Source of the DNA: Streptomyces syringium | Lineage (GTDB): Bacteria; Actinomycetota; Actinomycetes; Streptomycetales; Streptomycetaceae | Direction: 5' to 3' | DNA: 64,000 nucleotides | Assembly (NCBI RefSeq): GCF_017876625.1 | Contig: NZ_JAGIOH010000001.1 | Span: 4,485,501-4,549,500 of the forward strand | Shown here: positions 62,143-64,000 of the stretch, piece after piece | Position numbering within the stretch: position 1 is the first letter of the stretch | Layout: each line of letters opens with the position of its first letter | Made by a program: the position numbers and the translations under genes | Notes under the pieces: model-generated | Seen by the model: only the letters and a program-made list of their open reading frames with translations | What the model was told of the DNA's origin: nothing | Databases searched by the model: none

Positions 62143-63318
62143 TCACCGGAGCACCTCGCTGCCCCGTCCGGCTGTGAGCACACCGCGCCAGCAGGACGCG
62201 ACGAGCAGTGCGAGCGCGATGAGGAGTCCGCTTGCCCAGAGCGGCCCGAGGTCCCGGGCCGTCGTACTGAGGGTGGTCGCGGCGATGAGGGGTCCGACGG
62301 CGGCGCCGACGTTGAGGGCGACGGTCGCGTAGGAGCCGGCCATGGTGGGGGCTCCCGCTGCCTCGTAGAGGACCCGTGTGATCAGCGTGCTGCCCAGCGC
62401 GAACGACAGCGCGCCCTGGATGAAGACAAGGGTGAGCAGAGCGACCGGCTTGTCGGCCAGCACAGCCAGGGCCGGCCAGCCGATGAGCAGCAGCGGACCG
62501 CCAACTGCGACCACCCGGCCCGGTTGCTGGTCCGACATCCGGCCGGCGACGGTGACCCCGGCCAAGGAGCCGACGCCGAAGAGCACCAGAGCGACGGAGA
62601 TCCACAGCTCGCCCAGCCCGGCGACGTCGGTCACGACCGGGGCGAGGAAGGTGAAGCTTGCGAAGGTTGCCGCGTTCACCAGTGCGCCGAGCAGCATGAC
62701 CAGGAGCAACCGCGGACGTTTCAGTTGTGCGAGCTCTGCTCGCATGGCGGGTCCACGTGTTTCTCCCCTGGCGGGCCGTGCCGGGATTCCCCTGAGGACG
62801 CCCATGGCTGCGGGCAGGCAGAGCGCGGCGACGGCCCAGAAAGTGGCCCGCCAGCCGAGCAGTGCGCCGAGTACCGACCCCCCTGGGACACCGGCGATCG
62901 TGGCCATCGTGGTGCCCGACAGCAGCACGGCGAGAGCGCGCCCCTTCTTGTCGGGAGTGACCAGCGTGGCCGCAGTCGTCAGAGCCACGGCGAGGAACCC
63001 CGCGTTCGCGAGCGCCGCGACCACCCGGGTGGCGAACAGAACTGGAAAGGCCGAGGTGGCGGCGCCCACGGCGTGGGCAGCCGAGAACACGAAGACGAAC
63101 CCCAACAGGCTGGTCCGCGCCGGCCAGTTGCGTGCGAGCCCGGCCATGAGTGGTGCGCCGACGATCATTCCGATCGCGAAGGCCGGGGTGAGCGTGCCTG
63201 CCGCTCCGACTGGGACGTCGAAGTCCGAGGCGATGTCCGGCAGGAGGCCGGCGAGCATGAATTCCGAGGTGCCCATGGCGAAGACCGCCATGGCGAGCAG
63301 GTACAGCGGAAGAGGCAT
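62143..63318 (-). CDS. Cml/CmlR-type chloramphenicol exporter
   Basis: This 391-residue MFS protein starts MPLPLYLLAMAVFAMGTSEFML, which is close to the CmlR start, and carries GVPGGSVLGALLGWRATFWAV. There are about twelve helices. Chloramphenicol efflux is the family-based expectation; other drugs are possible. ATG at 63318 has a GGAG site. It faces a transposase remnant. Confidence 0.9.
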   Translation of the reverse strand: MPLPLYLLAMAVFAMGTSEFMLAGLLPDIASDFDVPVGAAGTLTPAFAIGMIVGAPLMAGLARNWPARTSLLGFVFVFSAAHAVGAATSAFPVLFATRVVAALANAGFLAVALTTAATLVTPDKKGRALAVLLSGTTMATIAGVPGGSVLGALLGWRATFWAVAALCLPAAMGVLRGIPARPARGETRGPAMRAELAQLKRPRLLLVMLLGALVNAATFASFTFLAPVVTDVAGLGELWISVALVLFGVGSLAGVTVAGRMSDQQPGRVVAVGGPLLLIGWPALAVLADKPVALLTLVFIQGALSFALGSTLITRVLYEAAGAPTMAGSYATVALNVGAAVGPLIAATTLSTTARDLGPLWASGLLIALALLVASCWRGVLTAGRGSEVLR

Positions 63319-63521
63319 CGAATGACTCCGAGGCGAGGAGAAGCACGAGGAAGGGCATCTCGTCACCGCGGTCAGCACCCGGGGCACACGCGTCCGGCCG
63401 CGGAACGCGGCGGGGCGGCAGGGCTACGAACTCAGTGGTTCAGGGGGCTGACGGCGTGACCGAAAGCCCCCACCGCGTCCGACTCGGGGCTCGACATGCC
63501 CCGCACGGTATCCGACCGATG

Positions 63522-63736
63522 CCAATCGAGGCACCTCGGTTTCACGGGCGCCGAGGCTCACGCGGCGGACGGCCACCCGGCTTCGACGAGGAGCGGTACA
63601 AGAAGCGCGACACCGTCGAACGTGCAATCAACCGGCTAAGCAGCATCGGGCCATCGCCACCGGATACGACAAGCGCGGCTACGTATTCCTCGGCACCGCG
63701 ACCGCAGCAGCCCTCACGATCTGGCTCCGAACATGA
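63522..63736 (+). pseudogene. Transposase remnant, IS5-family type
   Basis: The translation reads RGSRGGRPPGFDEERYKKRD then TVERAINRL. After a one-base deletion (aagcag follows cggct) the next frame continues KQHRAIATGYDKRGYVFLG then TATAAALTIWLRT and a stop. These are the C-terminal parts of an IS5-type transposase. The 5' two-thirds is absent. No terminal inverted repeats were found. It shows that this end of the window was exposed to transposition. Confidence 0.82.
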
Positions 63737-63748
63737 TTGACGGGCAGG

Positions 63749-64000
63749 CTAGTCGGCGACGACCGCCGTGTTCTGGCAGGCGGTCAGCAGCCACCGGCCG
63801 TCGGCCTGCTTCGAGACCACGTACAGCGGGGCGCCCTCGCTCTCCTCGCCCGGAGACAGGTAACGCTGACGGACCTTGACCGCCGCGACGTCGGGGCGGA
63901 TGAAGAGCACGTGGACCACCTCGTAGGTGACCTTGCCGTCCCAGCTCGCCGCGGGAAGGACTTTGCGGGTGAACTCCGAGATCGCGTCAAGGCCGATGAG
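63749..64000 (-). CDS. SnoaL-like/SgcJ-family protein (5' end cut by window)
   Basis: Only the last 83 codons are visible: LDAISEFTRKVLP, TYEVVHVLFIRPDVAAVKVR and RWLLTACQNTAVVAD before a TAG stop. The pattern fits the SgcJ/EcaC NTF2-like family, small dimeric alpha+beta proteins often in secondary metabolism, with no established activity. The start lies beyond the window. Partner genes cannot be seen. Confidence 0.7.
   Translation of the reverse strand, partial: LIGLDAISEFTRKVLPAASWDGKVTYEVVHVLFIRPDVAAVKVRQRYLSPGEESEGAPLYVVSKQADGRWLLTACQNTAVVAD

Overview
This is a chromosomal segment from a Streptomyces-type actinomycete. GC is very high with strongly GC-biased third codon positions, GTG and TTG starts are common, and there are several lineage markers: DasR-type dre sites, HrcA/CIRCE control of groEL2, futalosine-pathway menaquinone genes, an XPB helicase with its actinobacterial partner, and a GerW/YtfJ spore protein. 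The gene order nagA-nagK, otsB/otsA, thrC-like, cold shock, groEL2, murQ recalls, from memory, the SCO4283-SCO4308 area of S. coelicolor. No rRNA, tRNA or CRISPR array was seen.

Layout. 1-6.1 kb is an amino-sugar block: PfkB kinase (cut by the window edge), nagA and nagK behind a DasR-like site, a SIS sugar isomerase and a sugar-binding lipoprotein. 6.3-10 kb holds trehalose phosphate phosphatase, trehalose phosphate synthase and glucosyl-3-phosphoglycerate synthase, with a tiny putative secreted peptide between the two trehalose genes. 10.1-12 kb is a SAM-I riboswitch driving a threonine-synthase-like enzyme and a CysO-like sulfur carrier, a combination better explained by homocysteine/methionine synthesis than by threonine synthesis. 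12.4-14.6 kb has a cold-shock gene and groEL2 with two CIRCE elements. 14.7-17.3 kb has murQ, its RpiR regulator and two small genes. 17.4-25.5 kb is mixed: MFS exporters, a membrane protein of atypical codon use, an HD hydrolase, cutC, an ArsR/MFS pair and a HelD-type RNA polymerase-associated motor. 26-30.5 kb holds XPB and its partner. 31.7-34.8 kb is an iron-siderophore ABC importer without a binding protein. 36-38.4 kb holds mqnD, mqnB and a lipoprotein. 41-56.6 kb contains a 1106-residue Sacsin/HSP90-type ATPase, a CtpE-like P-type ATPase, a purine permease, a MarR/MFS pair, a 2H RNA phosphodiesterase and assorted enzymes.

56.7-64 kb looks accessory: a stand-alone GntR DNA-binding domain facing an unknown protein, a four-gene operon, a transposase remnant, a chloramphenicol-type exporter and a partial SgcJ-like protein. 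In the four-gene operon a 60-residue peptide is followed by two unrecognised proteins and a cytosolic SxxK serine hydrolase, every junction being a 4-nt ATGA overlap. This operon is the best candidate here for an undescribed system, possibly peptide maturation.

A family of hairpin repeats recurs at 17.3, 21.7, 31.7 and 41.2 kb (partial at 51.85 kb), mostly between convergent genes. In two cases they supply the C-terminal codons or the stop of a transporter gene.
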